Shown here piece after piece: positions 1-9,229 of a stretch of DNA of 64,000 nt. Source of the DNA: Paenibacillus sp. FSL H8-0332 (GTDB lineage Bacteria > Bacillota > Bacilli > Paenibacillales > Paenibacillaceae); assembly GCF_037963835.1 (NCBI RefSeq), contig NZ_CP150145.1, positions 558,001 through 622,000 of the forward strand, in the 5' to 3' direction. The translations under genes were made by a program, and so were the position numbers. How positions within the stretch are numbered: position 1 is the first letter of the stretch; each line of letters begins with the position of its first letter. The notes beneath the pieces are model-generated. The model had not been told where the DNA came from. It worked only from the letters and a program-made list of their open reading frames with translations, and searched no databases.

Positions 1-43
1 GCGATTCCAGATTCTCATCAACATCGAATTTATTCCTGGCCAT
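1..43 (-). CDS. Second ABC exporter half-transporter (5' end only)
   Basis: Only the first 14 codons are in the window: an ATG at 43-41 reads MARNKFDVDENLES and continues past the left edge. The start lies inside the end of the upstream ABC exporter gene (14-nt overlap, same strand), and AGGTGACC just before it can serve as ribosome binding site. Tight overlap of two ABC half-transporter genes is the usual arrangement of heterodimeric exporters, and the upstream gene has a degenerate Walker B residue that needs such a partner. The function is therefore inferred from context; the visible residues alone do not prove it. Confidence 0.55.
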   Translation of the reverse strand, partial: MARNKFDVDENLES

Positions 44-1805
44 TCACGGTCACCTGCCTTCCAATACCCTCGTTCTGAAGCATGAATACATCATAGTAAT
101 AACCCCGCTTCGCCAGCAGCTCGGCATGGGTCCCTTCCTCAATCAGCCGGCCGCCCTCCAGGATCAGAATGCGGTCAGCCTGGGCGGTAGTGGATACCCG
201 CTGCGCAATGATGATCTTCGTGCAGGGGTACTCCAGATCACGCAGGCTGCGCTGAATATGCTCCTCCGTCTCCAGATCGACCGCAGAGGTCGTATCATCG
301 AGGATCAGAATCGGACGTTGGACCGCCAGAGCACGGGCCAGCGCAATCCGCTGCTTCTGGCCCCCGGACAACCCGACACCGCGTTCCCCGACTACGGTAT
401 CGTAGCCTTCAGGCATTTTGACAATGAAATCATGGGCAGCGGCCAGAGCCGCGTAAGCCTTCGCATCCTCTTCAGGCAGATCAGGATCGCCGTAAGCGAT
501 GTTGCCGTCAATGGTATCGGAGAACAGCAGGACATCCTGCGTAGCCATCCCGATGTTCCCCCGCAGCTCATCCAGCTCCAGCTCCCGGACATCTCTGCCG
601 TCTACCAGCACACGCCCTGCAGCCACATCATAGAAGCGGGGGATGAGGTTGATCAGTGAGGTTTTGCCGGAGCCGGTGGCCCCCATAATTGCAATGGTCT
701 CTCCGGGCTCAATTGTGAAGCTCACATCATCCAGCACGGTAGCGTTATCATATTTGAACCGGACATGGTCGAATTCAATCCGTCCCTCATAGCGGCGGCG
801 CTCCACCGGGTTATGGTCATTGGCAATCGCCGGACGGGCGTAATAGATGTCTACAATTTTGGATAAGCTGGCAAAGAAACGCTGAATATCATTAATAATT
901 ATTCCGATATTGCGCATGGGATTCGAGACCGCCCAGATCAGCGAGGAGAACGCCGTGAACTCACCGAAGGTAATCCGCCCCTCCATCACGTAGTAACCGC
1001 CGGCCAGCATCAGCACAACGTTGAAGCCTTGAGCGAAGGTCTCCAGATAAGGGAAGTAGTCAAGCCAGACGAGGGCCGCTTTTTTATTCGCCACCGCGTA
1101 GTTGACATTCTTCTCTGTGAACTTGGCAATCTCGAACTCCTCACGGGCAAAAGCCTTCACCACCCGGTTCCCGGAGATATTCTCCTGGGTCGTCGTGTTG
1201 AGCTGGGACAGCCGTTCACGCAGGTCGATGTACATCGGGCGCACTTTTTTGGCGAAGATGAAGGCCACGACGAAGATCGGCGGTGACAGGATCAGCATCC
1301 ACAGCGTCAGCTTCACATCAATCGTGAGGAAATAAATGACGGCTGCCAGGAAAATCGTCAGCGATTCAATAATCGTCTTGAAAATCCACGCCATCGAGTG
1401 GCGGACCATATCCAGATCCCCCGTCATTTTGGTCATCAGGTCTCCGGTGCGGTTGCGGTCATAATAGTCCCGGTCCTGGCCCTGAATCTTGTTGTACAGA
1501 TAAATCCGGATATTGTACATCATATTCTGTGAAGAAATTTCGTACTGCATGGTCGTGAAGTATGCCAGCCCTGTACGGAGCAGAGAGAAGCCGATCATGC
1601 CCAGGCAGAGTGCAATGAGCAGTCCGCGTCCTGTAGCAAGATTCTCTCCTGCGTGGTCACCGGCAATGAACGTATCGACGATGCGCTGGCTGATGTAGGG
1701 GTTCACAATCGTAAGACTTGAGCCCACCACTGAGAGGCAGAGCGCCACGATATACCGCGCCCGGTTGCCCTCCAGGTTCTGCCACAGCCATTTGATTTCA
1801 AACAT
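30..1805 (-). CDS. Heterodimeric ABC exporter, ATP-binding/permease half (degenerate Walker B)
   Basis: 591-aa half-transporter: six membrane segments in the first ~310 residues, then a nucleotide-binding domain with Walker A GATGSGKT (about residue 375), signature LSGGQKQ (about 478) and Walker B ILILDDTTSAVD (about 500). The residue after the Walker B Asp is Asp instead of the catalytic Glu, as in the inactive half of heterodimeric exporters (BmrC/BmrD, TM287/288). This fits the overlapping partner gene at the left edge. I chose the ATG at 1805, preceded by AGGAAACAGGTGATC; the reading frame stays open to 1910 but has no ribosome site there. The substrate is unknown; drugs or lipids are typical for the family. 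It is divergent from the amino-acid permease gene. Confidence 0.88.
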   Translation of the reverse strand: MFEIKWLWQNLEGNRARYIVALCLSVVGSSLTIVNPYISQRIVDTFIAGDHAGENLATGRGLLIALCLGMIGFSLLRTGLAYFTTMQYEISSQNMMYNIRIYLYNKIQGQDRDYYDRNRTGDLMTKMTGDLDMVRHSMAWIFKTIIESLTIFLAAVIYFLTIDVKLTLWMLILSPPIFVVAFIFAKKVRPMYIDLRERLSQLNTTTQENISGNRVVKAFAREEFEIAKFTEKNVNYAVANKKAALVWLDYFPYLETFAQGFNVVLMLAGGYYVMEGRITFGEFTAFSSLIWAVSNPMRNIGIIINDIQRFFASLSKIVDIYYARPAIANDHNPVERRRYEGRIEFDHVRFKYDNATVLDDVSFTIEPGETIAIMGATGSGKTSLINLIPRFYDVAAGRVLVDGRDVRELELDELRGNIGMATQDVLLFSDTIDGNIAYGDPDLPEEDAKAYAALAAAHDFIVKMPEGYDTVVGERGVGLSGGQKQRIALARALAVQRPILILDDTTSAVDLETEEHIQRSLRDLEYPCTKIIIAQRVSTTAQADRILILEGGRLIEEGTHAELLAKRGYYYDVFMLQNEGIGRQVTVNGQE

Positions 1806-1934
1806 CTGATCACCTGTTTCCTGTTGTTCTTGATAAATAAACACAGTGATTATAACACTATGGTTCAAAATGTATAGGTTTTCGGGCAATTTTTTGTTAC
1901 AACTCACCAAACTTTTTGCCGGAGTAATTCTGCA

Positions 1935-1963
1935 TTGCGTTAATGTAGATCACAGCTTACAAT
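1935..1963 (+). promoter_or_regulatory. Sigma-A-type promoter for the amino-acid permease
   Basis: TTGCGT (1935-1940) and TACAAT (1958-1963) are separated by exactly 17 nt, 67 nt before the TTG start of the permease. This is a good match to the vegetative consensus, but it was read by eye only. Confidence 0.5.
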
Positions 1964-2030
1964 GACTCTTACAGATTATGATAGTTACGTTTTTCACATG
2001 CGAAGCATACATATGAGGGGGAGCATTTCG

Positions 2031-3410
2031 TTGGAATCCAAACAGTTAACCAGAGGACTTAAGCCGCGGCATATCGAGCTGATCGCCCTGGGCGGCACAA
2101 TTGGCGTGGGATTATTCATGGGCTCGGCAAGTACGATTAAGTGGGCGGGGCCTTCCGTGCTGCTTGCGTATCTTTTGGCAGGAATCATTATGTTTTTTGT
2201 GATGCGGATTATGGGGGAGATGCTGGTGGTGGAGCCGGTGACCGGTTCGTTCGCCACTTTTGCCCACAAATATATCAGCCCGCTGGCTGGCTTCCTGACC
2301 GCCTGGAGTTATTGGTTCCTGTGGGTGACAGTCGGGATGGCGGAGGTTACGGCGATTGGAATCTATGTCGGGTACTGGTTCCCGGATATTCCGCAGTGGA
2401 TTCCGGCGCTGATCGGTGTGGGCATCATTGCAGCAGCCAATCTGGCGGCGGTGAAGCTGTACGGGGAGTTTGAATTCTGGTTTGCGATGATCAAGGTGGT
2501 CGCTATTGTCGTGATGCTGGTGATCGGCACCGGGGTGATTTTCTTCGGGCTCGGGAATGGCGGGCAGCCGCTCGGACTGTCCAATCTGTATAGCCATGGC
2601 GGTTTTTTTGCCGGAGGGCTGAAGGGCTTCCTGTTCGCGCTCTGCATTGTCACGGCGGCCTATCAGGGGATTGAGCTGGTGGGGATTACGGCAGGGGAAG
2701 CGGAGAATCCCAAGCAGACGTTGCGAAAAGCGATCAAGAATATCATCTGGCGCATTCTGATTTTCTACGTGGGGGCCATCTTCATCATTGTGACCATTTA
2801 TCCGTGGAATGAGATCGGCGAGATCGGCAGTCCGTTCGTGTTGACCTTCGCCAAGGTAGGGATTGTCGCTGCGGCCGGCATTATCAACTTCGTGGTGCTG
2901 ACAGCGGCGATGTCGGGCTGCAACAGCGGAATCTACAGTGCGGGAAGAATGCTCTACACGCTGGCCCAGAACGGACAGGCTCCGAAGTTCTTCGGCAGAG
3001 TCTCTGCCAGCGGAGTGCCGCGTAACAGTATTATTACAACGATTTCCCTGCTGCTGGTCGGCGTATTGTTCAACTATCTGATGCCGGACTCCAAGCTGTT
3101 TCTCTATATTTACAGTGCCAGCGTGCTTCCGGGAATGATTCCGTGGTTCGCCCTGGCCTTCAGCCAGTTCAGATTCAGAGAGCGGTGGGCAGGCGAGATG
3201 GCAGCCCATCCGTTCAAGTCCCGCTTCTTTCCGGTCAGCAACTACATTATTATTATCTTCCTGTCGCTGGTCATCATCGGCATGTGGTTCAACCCGGATA
3301 CCCATCTGTCGCTGATCGTCGGCGCGTCCTTCCTGGCTATTGTTGTGGCGGGGTATTATGCGTTTGGGATCGGCAAACGCCGGATGCCTGGGGATGGGGA
3401 GGAAGTGTAG
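2031..3410 (+). CDS. Amino-acid permease (APC superfamily, AAT family)
   Basis: Integral membrane proton symporter for an amino acid; about 12 hydrophobic segments over 460 residues. The N-terminus [20 protein letters not shown] is the hallmark of the AAT family, and [17 protein letters not shown] follows in helix 3. Length is normal for the family. A TTG at 2031 is taken as start because GAGGGGG lies 9 nt upstream; the frame is open from 1962 but the earlier ATGs have no comparable site. It is monocistronic, with a promoter at 1935-1963 and a terminator at 3497-3536. The substrate cannot be told from the sequence; relatives in Bacillus include YtnA/YbxG-type and proline or aromatic permeases. 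Confidence 0.9.
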   Translation: MESKQLTRGLKPRHIELIALGGTIGVGLFMGSASTIKWAGPSVLLAYLLAGIIMFFVMRIMGEMLVVEPVTGSFATFAHKYISPLAGFLTAWSYWFLWVTVGMAEVTAIGIYVGYWFPDIPQWIPALIGVGIIAAANLAAVKLYGEFEFWFAMIKVVAIVVMLVIGTGVIFFGLGNGGQPLGLSNLYSHGGFFAGGLKGFLFALCIVTAAYQGIELVGITAGEAENPKQTLRKAIKNIIWRILIFYVGAIFIIVTIYPWNEIGEIGSPFVLTFAKVGIVAAAGIINFVVLTAAMSGCNSGIYSAGRMLYTLAQNGQAPKFFGRVSASGVPRNSIITTISLLLVGVLFNYLMPDSKLFLYIYSASVLPGMIPWFALAFSQFRFRERWAGEMAAHPFKSRFFPVSNYIIIIFLSLVIIGMWFNPDTHLSLIVGASFLAIVVAGYYAFGIGKRRMPGDGEEV

Positions 3411-3496
3411 TTCTTCTAATTTGGATTGGAAACGAAGTGTCGGATTTTATGAGCGGCATGGCTTCAAGATGTGGTATGTCCAAATGTATCGTTAAT

Positions 3497-3536
3497 AAAA
3501 AGGCTTCCGAAGCAAACTACGCTCCGGAAGCCTTTT
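3497..3536. terminator. Bidirectional intrinsic terminator
   Basis: The inverted repeat AGGCTTCCG / CGGAAGCCT is flanked by A-run and T-run on the two sides, between the convergent permease (+) and DUF4003 (-) genes. Confidence 0.85.
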
Positions 3537-3548
3537 GCATGTCAACCC

Positions 3549-4523
3549 TTAAGACGAAGCTGCCGCCGCAGCAGAGGCCGCAGCTACAGCAATCGCTGTC
3601 TGCTGGGCAATGATGATGTTGGTCAGGCTGGTAGACAGCGTGGATTGAATAATGCCGTTTCTCACATCATCTACATATTGATAGGAGACGAGCGCGGCAG
3701 ACAGCAGGAGCAGCTCCTGCTTGTTGATCGACCAGCCGCCGAAGCCCTTCTGCGGGCGCAGGAACTCATAAGTATCCGAGACATCGCTTACCAGCTGCTG
3801 CTGCTCGTAGGGGATCAGGGACAGGATGCCAAGGGACGAGAGAGTATACTCTTTATCCATCCGGATATCCCGTGCCCGGAACGCTTCACGCAGGCTAAGC
3901 ACCCGGCTTGCAAGATCCCCGCCGCCCAGCACCAGTACCTGTGTCAGCGCCTGAACACTGTTGCCGGAGAAGAACTCGGGCTTCAGCGTAACATAGAGCT
4001 GTTCCAGTTGCTCCAGTCCTTGCTCTACAGGGATATCGGAGAGCCCGAGCATGGCAGCGAAGATATAGTCGTCCCGTCCGGTCAAGAAACGGTGCTTCGA
4101 CCGCATTCCTTCATAGAAAGCTTGAGTGCGGTCTATGGCTGCGGCATATTGATCGTACGGAGTATGGGCAGCGATCTGATAGGCGGCAATGACCAGGTAG
4201 TCGGAGGCCCGGAATTTGCGTTCCTTGAGCAAATCATATACAGCCAGCGTATTTGCAAGCTGCTGCTGCGGCTGGGGAGACAGGGAGAGCAGCGCAGCAA
4301 TACAGATGGCTGAGGTTCCCCGGAAGGACGAGAAGCCCCGGGTGTTATCCTTGACCATCTCATGGTACATGCGGATCGCCTCCACATTGGCCATCTTGTC
4401 CTCCACCGCATAGAGCAAGGCGGCCAGCCGGTTCACGGAGGCATTTTGCCAGGGGAATTCCTGCTTAATCTGCTGGGCGTTAGTGACGAATAATTCAAGT
4501 CTGGCTATGTACGATTGCTTCAT
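3549..4523 (-). CDS. DUF4003 family protein
   Basis: 324-aa soluble, mostly helical protein that I match to the DUF4003 family by its pattern (central stretch VYDLLKERKFRASDYLVIAA; repeated helical pairs). No catalytic motif is known to me for this family and the function is unknown. The C-terminus is a low-complexity run of Ala and Ser. The ATG at 4523 is chosen because GAGAGG sits 8 nt before it; a GTG nine bases further upstream would be too close to that site. It is a single gene, convergent with the permease and divergent from the GH94 gene. Confidence 0.75.
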   Translation of the reverse strand: MKQSYIARLELFVTNAQQIKQEFPWQNASVNRLAALLYAVEDKMANVEAIRMYHEMVKDNTRGFSSFRGTSAICIAALLSLSPQPQQQLANTLAVYDLLKERKFRASDYLVIAAYQIAAHTPYDQYAAAIDRTQAFYEGMRSKHRFLTGRDDYIFAAMLGLSDIPVEQGLEQLEQLYVTLKPEFFSGNSVQALTQVLVLGGGDLASRVLSLREAFRARDIRMDKEYTLSSLGILSLIPYEQQQLVSDVSDTYEFLRPQKGFGGWSINKQELLLLSAALVSYQYVDDVRNGIIQSTLSTSLTNIIIAQQTAIAVAAASAAAAASS

Positions 4524-4693
4524 ATGATGCACCTCTCATCTAGTGGTAGTTATTTGGGTTTATTCTACTATAAAAACCAAATCGATGAAATTGAATCTCT
4601 CCCTACAGACTTGCCCCCAAACCTATGAGAGCGTATTCTTGAATAAAGTAGACTAGAATGATAGATAATTATTCCGGAAAGAGAGGCACGAGA

Positions 4694-7087
4694 ATGATAA
4701 GAGCATCTGAAGATAACGAATATTATGAGCTGTCCAGTCCCACCATTCTCCCTAAGGCTTCGGGGTTCCTGTGGAATGAGCAGATGATGATTCATATGAA
4801 CTGCCGGGGATATGCGGTAGCCCAGTTCATGCAGCCCGAGCCTGCCAAGTACTCCTATGCGCCGAATCTGGAGGCCAAGACGTTCATGCAGCCGGAGCAG
4901 CCTTATTATGCCCACCACCCCGGCCGCTTCGTCTATGTCAAGGATGAGGAGAACGGAGAGCTGTTCTCTGCCCCTTATGAGCCTGTCCGCAACCCTCCGG
5001 ATCATTACACTTTTGCAGTCGGTAAACATAATATTGTATGGACCATCGAGAAGAACGGGATTGCGATAGAGATGACGCTAAGCCTGCCAAAGGATGAGCC
5101 GATGGAGCTGTGGCGGGTGAAGGTGACCAATCTGTCTGCGGCGCGGCGGAGTATTAGCATCTACCCCTACTTCACCATCGGCTACATGTCATGGATGAAT
5201 CAGTCGGGCGAGTATAAGGAAGCCTTGCAGGGAATCGTGGCTACAGCGGTCACACCTTATCAGAAATATCAGGATTATGCCAAAATCAAACATCTGAAGG
5301 ACAAAACCTTCCTGCTGGGCGACCATGCCCCGGCCTCCTGGGAAGTGAATCAGGAAGCCTTCGAGGGCGAAGGCGGAATCGGCTCACCGTCCGCGCTTAA
5401 GAGTAAGCGGCTGGCGCAAGGCGAAGCCCGTTATGAGACCCCGGTTGCCGCTATGCAATACAGTCTGGACCTGGATGCGGGGGAAGAGCGTGAATACCGC
5501 TTCGTCTTCGGCCCGGCCCGGAGTGAGCAGGAGATTGCAGAGATCCGCCGGGAGCTGTTCCTGGACACCGACGCGGCGGGCGAAGACGGATTCGTGCGCG
5601 CCGAGCGGGAATATGCGCAATACATCGCGGAAGGCAGAGGAAGCATTGAGATTTCCACGCCGGATGCGGATCTCGACAATCTGGTCAACCACTGGCTGCC
5701 CCGGCAGATGTATTATCACGGGCAGACCAACCGTCTGACGACCGACCCGCAGACCCGGAATTATCTGCAGGATAATATGGGGATGAGCTATCTTAAGCCG
5801 CAGACGGCAAGAGCGGCGTTCCTGACGGCTTTAAGCCAGCAGGAGGCCAGCGGAGCGATGCCGGACGGCATTATTTTGCATGAAGCGGCTGAACTGAAAT
5901 ATATCAATCAGGTTCCGCATACAGACCATTGTGTCTGGCTGCCGATATGCCTAAGTACCTATCTGGATGAGACGGATGATTACAGTATTCTGGATGAGGA
6001 AGTATCGTATGCGGGCGGCTTGGAGACAGGACCAGTGCATGAGCATATCGACCGGGCAGTGCAGTGGCTGCTCCATGAGCGGGATGAGCGCGGCCTGAAT
6101 TATATCAATCAGGGAGACTGGTGTGACCCGATGAATATGGTGGGGTACCGGGGACAAGGCGTGTCCGGCTGGCTGACCATCGCTACCGCGTATGCCTGTA
6201 TGGTCTGGGCGGATATTTCTGAGCGGAGCGGCCGCACGGATACCGCCAAGACCTTCCGCCAAGCAGCGGAGGAGACGAATGCGCTCGTCAATCAGTACTT
6301 CTGGGATGGCGAGTGGTATGCGCGGGGAATTACCGATGACAATGTAGTGTTCGGAATCAGCAGCGACAAGGAGGGCCGGATCTTCATTAATCCCCAGGGC
6401 TGGGCGCTGCTCAGCGGTGCGGCGGATGAAGAGAAGCGGCAGAAGCTGATGAAGTCGGTCACGGAGCAGCTGGAGACCCCATACGGAGTGGAAAAGCTGG
6501 CACCGTCCTATACCGCCATGCGCGAGGATGTGGGCCGGGTGACGCAGAAGCATCCGGGGACAGCCGAGAACGGCGCAGTCTACAACCATGCCGCAGCCTT
6601 CTATATCTATGGCTTGTATGCAGTGGGTGAGCAGGATGACGCGTACCGTCTGCTGCGCAAAATGCTCCCCGGGCCCGATATCGAGGATATCATCCGGCGG
6701 GGCCAGCTGCCAGTGTTCATCCCTAACTATTACCGGGGCGCTTACAAGCAGTTCCCGCAGACCGCCGGACGTTCCAGCCATCTGTTCAACACCGGAACCG
6801 TTCCGTGGGTGTACCGTTGTCTGATGGACGGACTGTTCGGCCTGCAAGGCTGCCGGGAAGGACTCCAGGTGAAGCCGCAGCTTCCTTCCGGCTGGCAGGA
6901 GGCAACCGTGAAGCGTAGCTTCAGAGGCGCCGAGCTGCAGATTGAGATGAAGCGTGAATCTGGCGTAGCGGCAATCGAAGTATATCTGGACGGCAGCTTG
7001 GCGGAAGACGGTGTTCTGAAGGAGCTGAAACCGGGTAAGCAGTATCAGGTGCTGGTTAAGATTCCGGCAGGGGCTGCTACTATCTAA
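4694..7087 (+). CDS. GH94-type glycoside phosphorylase
   Basis: 797-aa protein of the GH94 (cellobiose/chitobiose phosphorylase) architecture: N-terminal beta-sandwich (to about residue 260), linker, (alpha/alpha)6 barrel, short C-terminal beta domain. The motif GDWCDPMN around residue 480 holds the Asp expected to be the general acid (usual form GDWND). Such enzymes split a beta-glucoside with phosphate into a sugar-1-phosphate and an acceptor in the cytoplasm; no signal peptide is seen. The exact substrate is not clear; the Cys in GDWCD suggests a subgroup other than classical cellobiose phosphorylase. The ATG at 4694 has GAGAGG 7 nt upstream; an ATG at 4658 lacks a site. The aldo/keto reductase follows 20 nt downstream, probably in one operon. 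Confidence 0.82.
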   Translation: MIRASEDNEYYELSSPTILPKASGFLWNEQMMIHMNCRGYAVAQFMQPEPAKYSYAPNLEAKTFMQPEQPYYAHHPGRFVYVKDEENGELFSAPYEPVRNPPDHYTFAVGKHNIVWTIEKNGIAIEMTLSLPKDEPMELWRVKVTNLSAARRSISIYPYFTIGYMSWMNQSGEYKEALQGIVATAVTPYQKYQDYAKIKHLKDKTFLLGDHAPASWEVNQEAFEGEGGIGSPSALKSKRLAQGEARYETPVAAMQYSLDLDAGEEREYRFVFGPARSEQEIAEIRRELFLDTDAAGEDGFVRAEREYAQYIAEGRGSIEISTPDADLDNLVNHWLPRQMYYHGQTNRLTTDPQTRNYLQDNMGMSYLKPQTARAAFLTALSQQEASGAMPDGIILHEAAELKYINQVPHTDHCVWLPICLSTYLDETDDYSILDEEVSYAGGLETGPVHEHIDRAVQWLLHERDERGLNYINQGDWCDPMNMVGYRGQGVSGWLTIATAYACMVWADISERSGRTDTAKTFRQAAEETNALVNQYFWDGEWYARGITDDNVVFGISSDKEGRIFINPQGWALLSGAADEEKRQKLMKSVTEQLETPYGVEKLAPSYTAMREDVGRVTQKHPGTAENGAVYNHAAAFYIYGLYAVGEQDDAYRLLRKMLPGPDIEDIIRRGQLPVFIPNYYRGAYKQFPQTAGRSSHLFNTGTVPWVYRCLMDGLFGLQGCREGLQVKPQLPSGWQEATVKRSFRGAELQIEMKRESGVAAIEVYLDGSLAEDGVLKELKPGKQYQVLVKIPAGAATI

Positions 7088-7107
7088 ACACAGGAGGCTG
7101 CATAAAC

Positions 7108-7947
7108 ATGACAAATCATATTCCGGAAGTACTGCTGAACGATGGACTGAAGGTGCCTGCGATTGGCTACGGAACGGCCTGGATCAAAGGTACGAAGGGC
7201 GTGCAGAATCTGAAGACGGCCCTGGATTTGGGGTATCGTCTGATTGATTCTGCATTCAACTATGAGAATGAAGGCGTTGTCGGGGAAGCGGTACGGCAGA
7301 GCGGGGTACCCAGAGACCAGCTGTTCATCACATCCAAGCTGCCCGGACGCCATCACAAGTATGTTGAAGCGGTCGAGACTGTTCAAGAATCGCTGTACCG
7401 TGCAGGACTGGATTATTATGACCTGTATCTGATTCACTGGCCGAACCCCAAGGTGAACCTGTATGTGGAAGCATGGCAGGCGCTGATTGATGCGAGAGAA
7501 AAGGGATTGATCCGTTCGATCGGAGTCAGCAACTTTTTGCCGGAGCATCTGGATCGCCTGATTAAGGAGACGGGTGTCGTGCCAAGCATGAATCAGATTG
7601 AGCTGCATCCCTATTATAATCAGGCAGAGCAGCGTGCTTACCATAAGAAGCATGGAATCATTACAGAATCCTGGAGCCCGCTGGGACGCGGCACGGAGCT
7701 GCTGAAGAATGAACAGCTGAGTGCGATCGCCGCAGCCCATGACAAATCGGTCTCACAGATTGTTCTGCGCTGGCACGTTCAGCTGGGAGCGGTTCCGATT
7801 CCAAGATCGCAGTCGGAGGAGCATCAGCGGGAGAATCTGGATATTTTTGATTTCGAGCTGTCAGAGGCTGAGATGAAGGTGATTTCGGAGATTCCGACAA
7901 CCGGACCGCTGTGGGACCAGGACCCGGCCGTGTACGAGGAGTTCTGA
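7108..7947 (+). CDS. Aldo/keto reductase
   Basis: 279-aa NADPH-dependent aldo/keto reductase (TIM barrel). The tetrad is visible: Asp in LIDSAFNY, Tyr in the same segment (NYENE), Lys in ITSKLPG and His in LIHWPNP; the coenzyme end motif IPRSQSEEHQRENL is present. It reduces aldehydes or sugars in the cytoplasm; the substrate is unknown. A strong site AGGAGG precedes the ATG. The 20-nt gap to the GH94 gene suggests co-transcription and a role in handling its sugar products, which is inference. A terminator follows at 7971. Confidence 0.9.
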   Translation: MTNHIPEVLLNDGLKVPAIGYGTAWIKGTKGVQNLKTALDLGYRLIDSAFNYENEGVVGEAVRQSGVPRDQLFITSKLPGRHHKYVEAVETVQESLYRAGLDYYDLYLIHWPNPKVNLYVEAWQALIDAREKGLIRSIGVSNFLPEHLDRLIKETGVVPSMNQIELHPYYNQAEQRAYHKKHGIITESWSPLGRGTELLKNEQLSAIAAAHDKSVSQIVLRWHVQLGAVPIPRSQSEEHQRENLDIFDFELSEAEMKVISEIPTTGPLWDQDPAVYEEF

Positions 7948-7970
7948 TCCATTAATGTTATAGAGATACG

Positions 7971-8000
7971 GCCCCTTGCTCTTTGGCAGGGGGTTTTTGT
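7971..8000 (+). terminator. Intrinsic terminator of GH94-AKR operon
   Basis: The hairpin CCCCTTGC / GCAGGGG is followed by TTTTTG, 25 nt after the reductase stop. Confidence 0.75.
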
Positions 8001-8021
8001 TACAGCGCTCATACATAATTC

Positions 8022-8047
8022 GTTTAAGAAAAAGGGAAGCTGGTTAC
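8022..8047 (+). promoter_or_regulatory. Possible sigma-B-like promoter of SDR gene
   Basis: GTTTAA (8022-8027), 14 nt, then GGTTAC (8042-8047), resembling the sigma-B consensus GTTTAA-N12-15-GGGTAT at four of six -10 positions. Related SDR genes in Bacillus subtilis are general-stress genes. The match is weak. Confidence 0.25.
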
Positions 8048-8104
8048 ATAGAAAGAGTCAGAAGCCTACAAAAGTTCAGAAGCGAACAGAGGAGGAATAT
8101 TATC

Positions 8105-9001
8105 ATGAGTAATCAATATAAGATTCAAGATCCTGTGCAGCAATATGAAAAGGCTACGCCTGAATTCGAGCAGCAGCAGCCCAGTCCCGGCCTGGAGACG
8201 AAGATGCATCCGCGTCCAGATGACGGGGCGGGCACCTACAAGGGCAGCGGGCGGCTCACCGGACGGAAGGCCGTCATTACGGGAGCGGATAGCGGAATCG
8301 GGCGGGCGGTAGCGATTGCTTTTGCCCGTGAAGGCGCCGATGTGGTGCTGGCCTATCTGCCGGAGGAAGAAGCTGACGCGAAGGAAGTGGTTAAGCTCGT
8401 GGAGGAAGCCGGCCGCAAGGCAGTGGCCCTGCCGGGCGATCTGAAGGACGAGAAATACTGCGAGCAGCTGATTGCCAAGGCCGTAGAGGAGCTGGGCGGA
8501 ATTGATATCCTGGCTAACATCGCCGGTAAGCAGCAGTTCGTCAAAGACATCGCCGACCTGACCACAGAACAGTTCGATGCTACCTTCAAGACGAATGTCT
8601 ACTCGCTGTTCTGGCTCTGCAAGGCAGCGGTGAAGCATATGAAGCCGGGTAGCACGATTATTAATACATCATCGATTCAGGCCTATGAGCCTTCAGAGAT
8701 TCTGCTGGATTATGCCACTACCAAGAGCGCGATCAACACGTTCAGCAAAGCGTTCGCTCAGCAAGTGGCGCCTAAGGGAATCCGCGTGAACGTTGTCGCC
8801 CCGGGACCGGTGTGGACTCCGCTTCAGGTAAGCGGCGGACAGCCGGAGGAAGTCCTGAAGGAGTTCGGAGCCAAGACCCCGCTGGGACGTCCCGGCCAAC
8901 CAGCTGAAATGGCTCCGGCCTATGTATTCCTGGCCAGCCAGGAATCAAGCTATGTCAGCGGCGAGACCCTGAATGCCAACGGCGGAATGCCGACCCCATA
9001 A
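8105..9001 (+). CDS. SDR family oxidoreductase (general-stress type)
   Basis: 298-aa short-chain dehydrogenase of the long-N-terminus type seen in YhxC/YhxD/YdaD of Bacillus: about 45 residues precede the Rossmann fold. The cofactor motif is TGADSGIGRA (glycine-rich TGxxxGIG), NIAG follows strand 4, catalytic Ser is in NTSSIQAYEP and the YATTK pair supplies Tyr and Lys. NADPH or NADH oxidoreductase with unknown substrate, cytoplasmic. The ATG at 8105 is preceded by GGAGG at the correct distance; the open frame from 7976 runs through the previous terminator and is not the start. It is monocistronic with a terminator at 9035. Confidence 0.9.
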   Translation: MSNQYKIQDPVQQYEKATPEFEQQQPSPGLETKMHPRPDDGAGTYKGSGRLTGRKAVITGADSGIGRAVAIAFAREGADVVLAYLPEEEADAKEVVKLVEEAGRKAVALPGDLKDEKYCEQLIAKAVEELGGIDILANIAGKQQFVKDIADLTTEQFDATFKTNVYSLFWLCKAAVKHMKPGSTIINTSSIQAYEPSEILLDYATTKSAINTFSKAFAQQVAPKGIRVNVVAPGPVWTPLQVSGGQPEEVLKEFGAKTPLGRPGQPAEMAPAYVFLASQESSYVSGETLNANGGMPTP

Positions 9002-9034
9002 ATTAAGGTTGAGTAGTAAACACGCTTGAGCAGG

Positions 9035-9056
9035 AACCTCCGTTAGGAGGTTTTTT
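9035..9056 (+). terminator. Intrinsic terminator after SDR gene
   Basis: AACCTCC-gtta-GGAGGTT followed by TTTT. Confidence 0.85.
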
Positions 9057-9074
9057 GCTGTGAAAGAAATAATT

Positions 9075-9124
9075 GGAGGCAGTCTGCGTCACCTGGATCC
9101 AGCTGAGGCGGGCGGACTCCCTCC
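9075..9124. repeat. Imperfect inverted repeat upstream of ABC operon
   Basis: GGAGGCAGTCTGC (9075-9087) pairs with GCGGACTCCCTCC (9112-9124) at 11 of 13 positions; the loop contains the palindrome CTGGATCCAG. It lies between the SDR terminator and the start of the ABC transporter operon. It could be a regulator site or an RNA hairpin; no clear T-run follows. Confidence 0.4.
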
Positions 9125-9229
9125 ACTTTTGCCATCATAGGGGGTTCATGTGCTACACTTGAGTAATTGAATCGGTATCTGCCAGTTCTGGCGCATTAGC
9201 GGTTTGTGGAGAAGACAGGAGGAGACAGC

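Noticed and set aside
2112..3305. 397-aa open frame on the minus strand
   Set aside because: It is antisense to the amino-acid permease, rich in His, Gln and Arg, without ribosome site; a frame shadow.
5951..7114. 387-aa open frame on the minus strand
   Set aside because: Antisense to the GH94 gene, no ribosome site and no recognisable domain.
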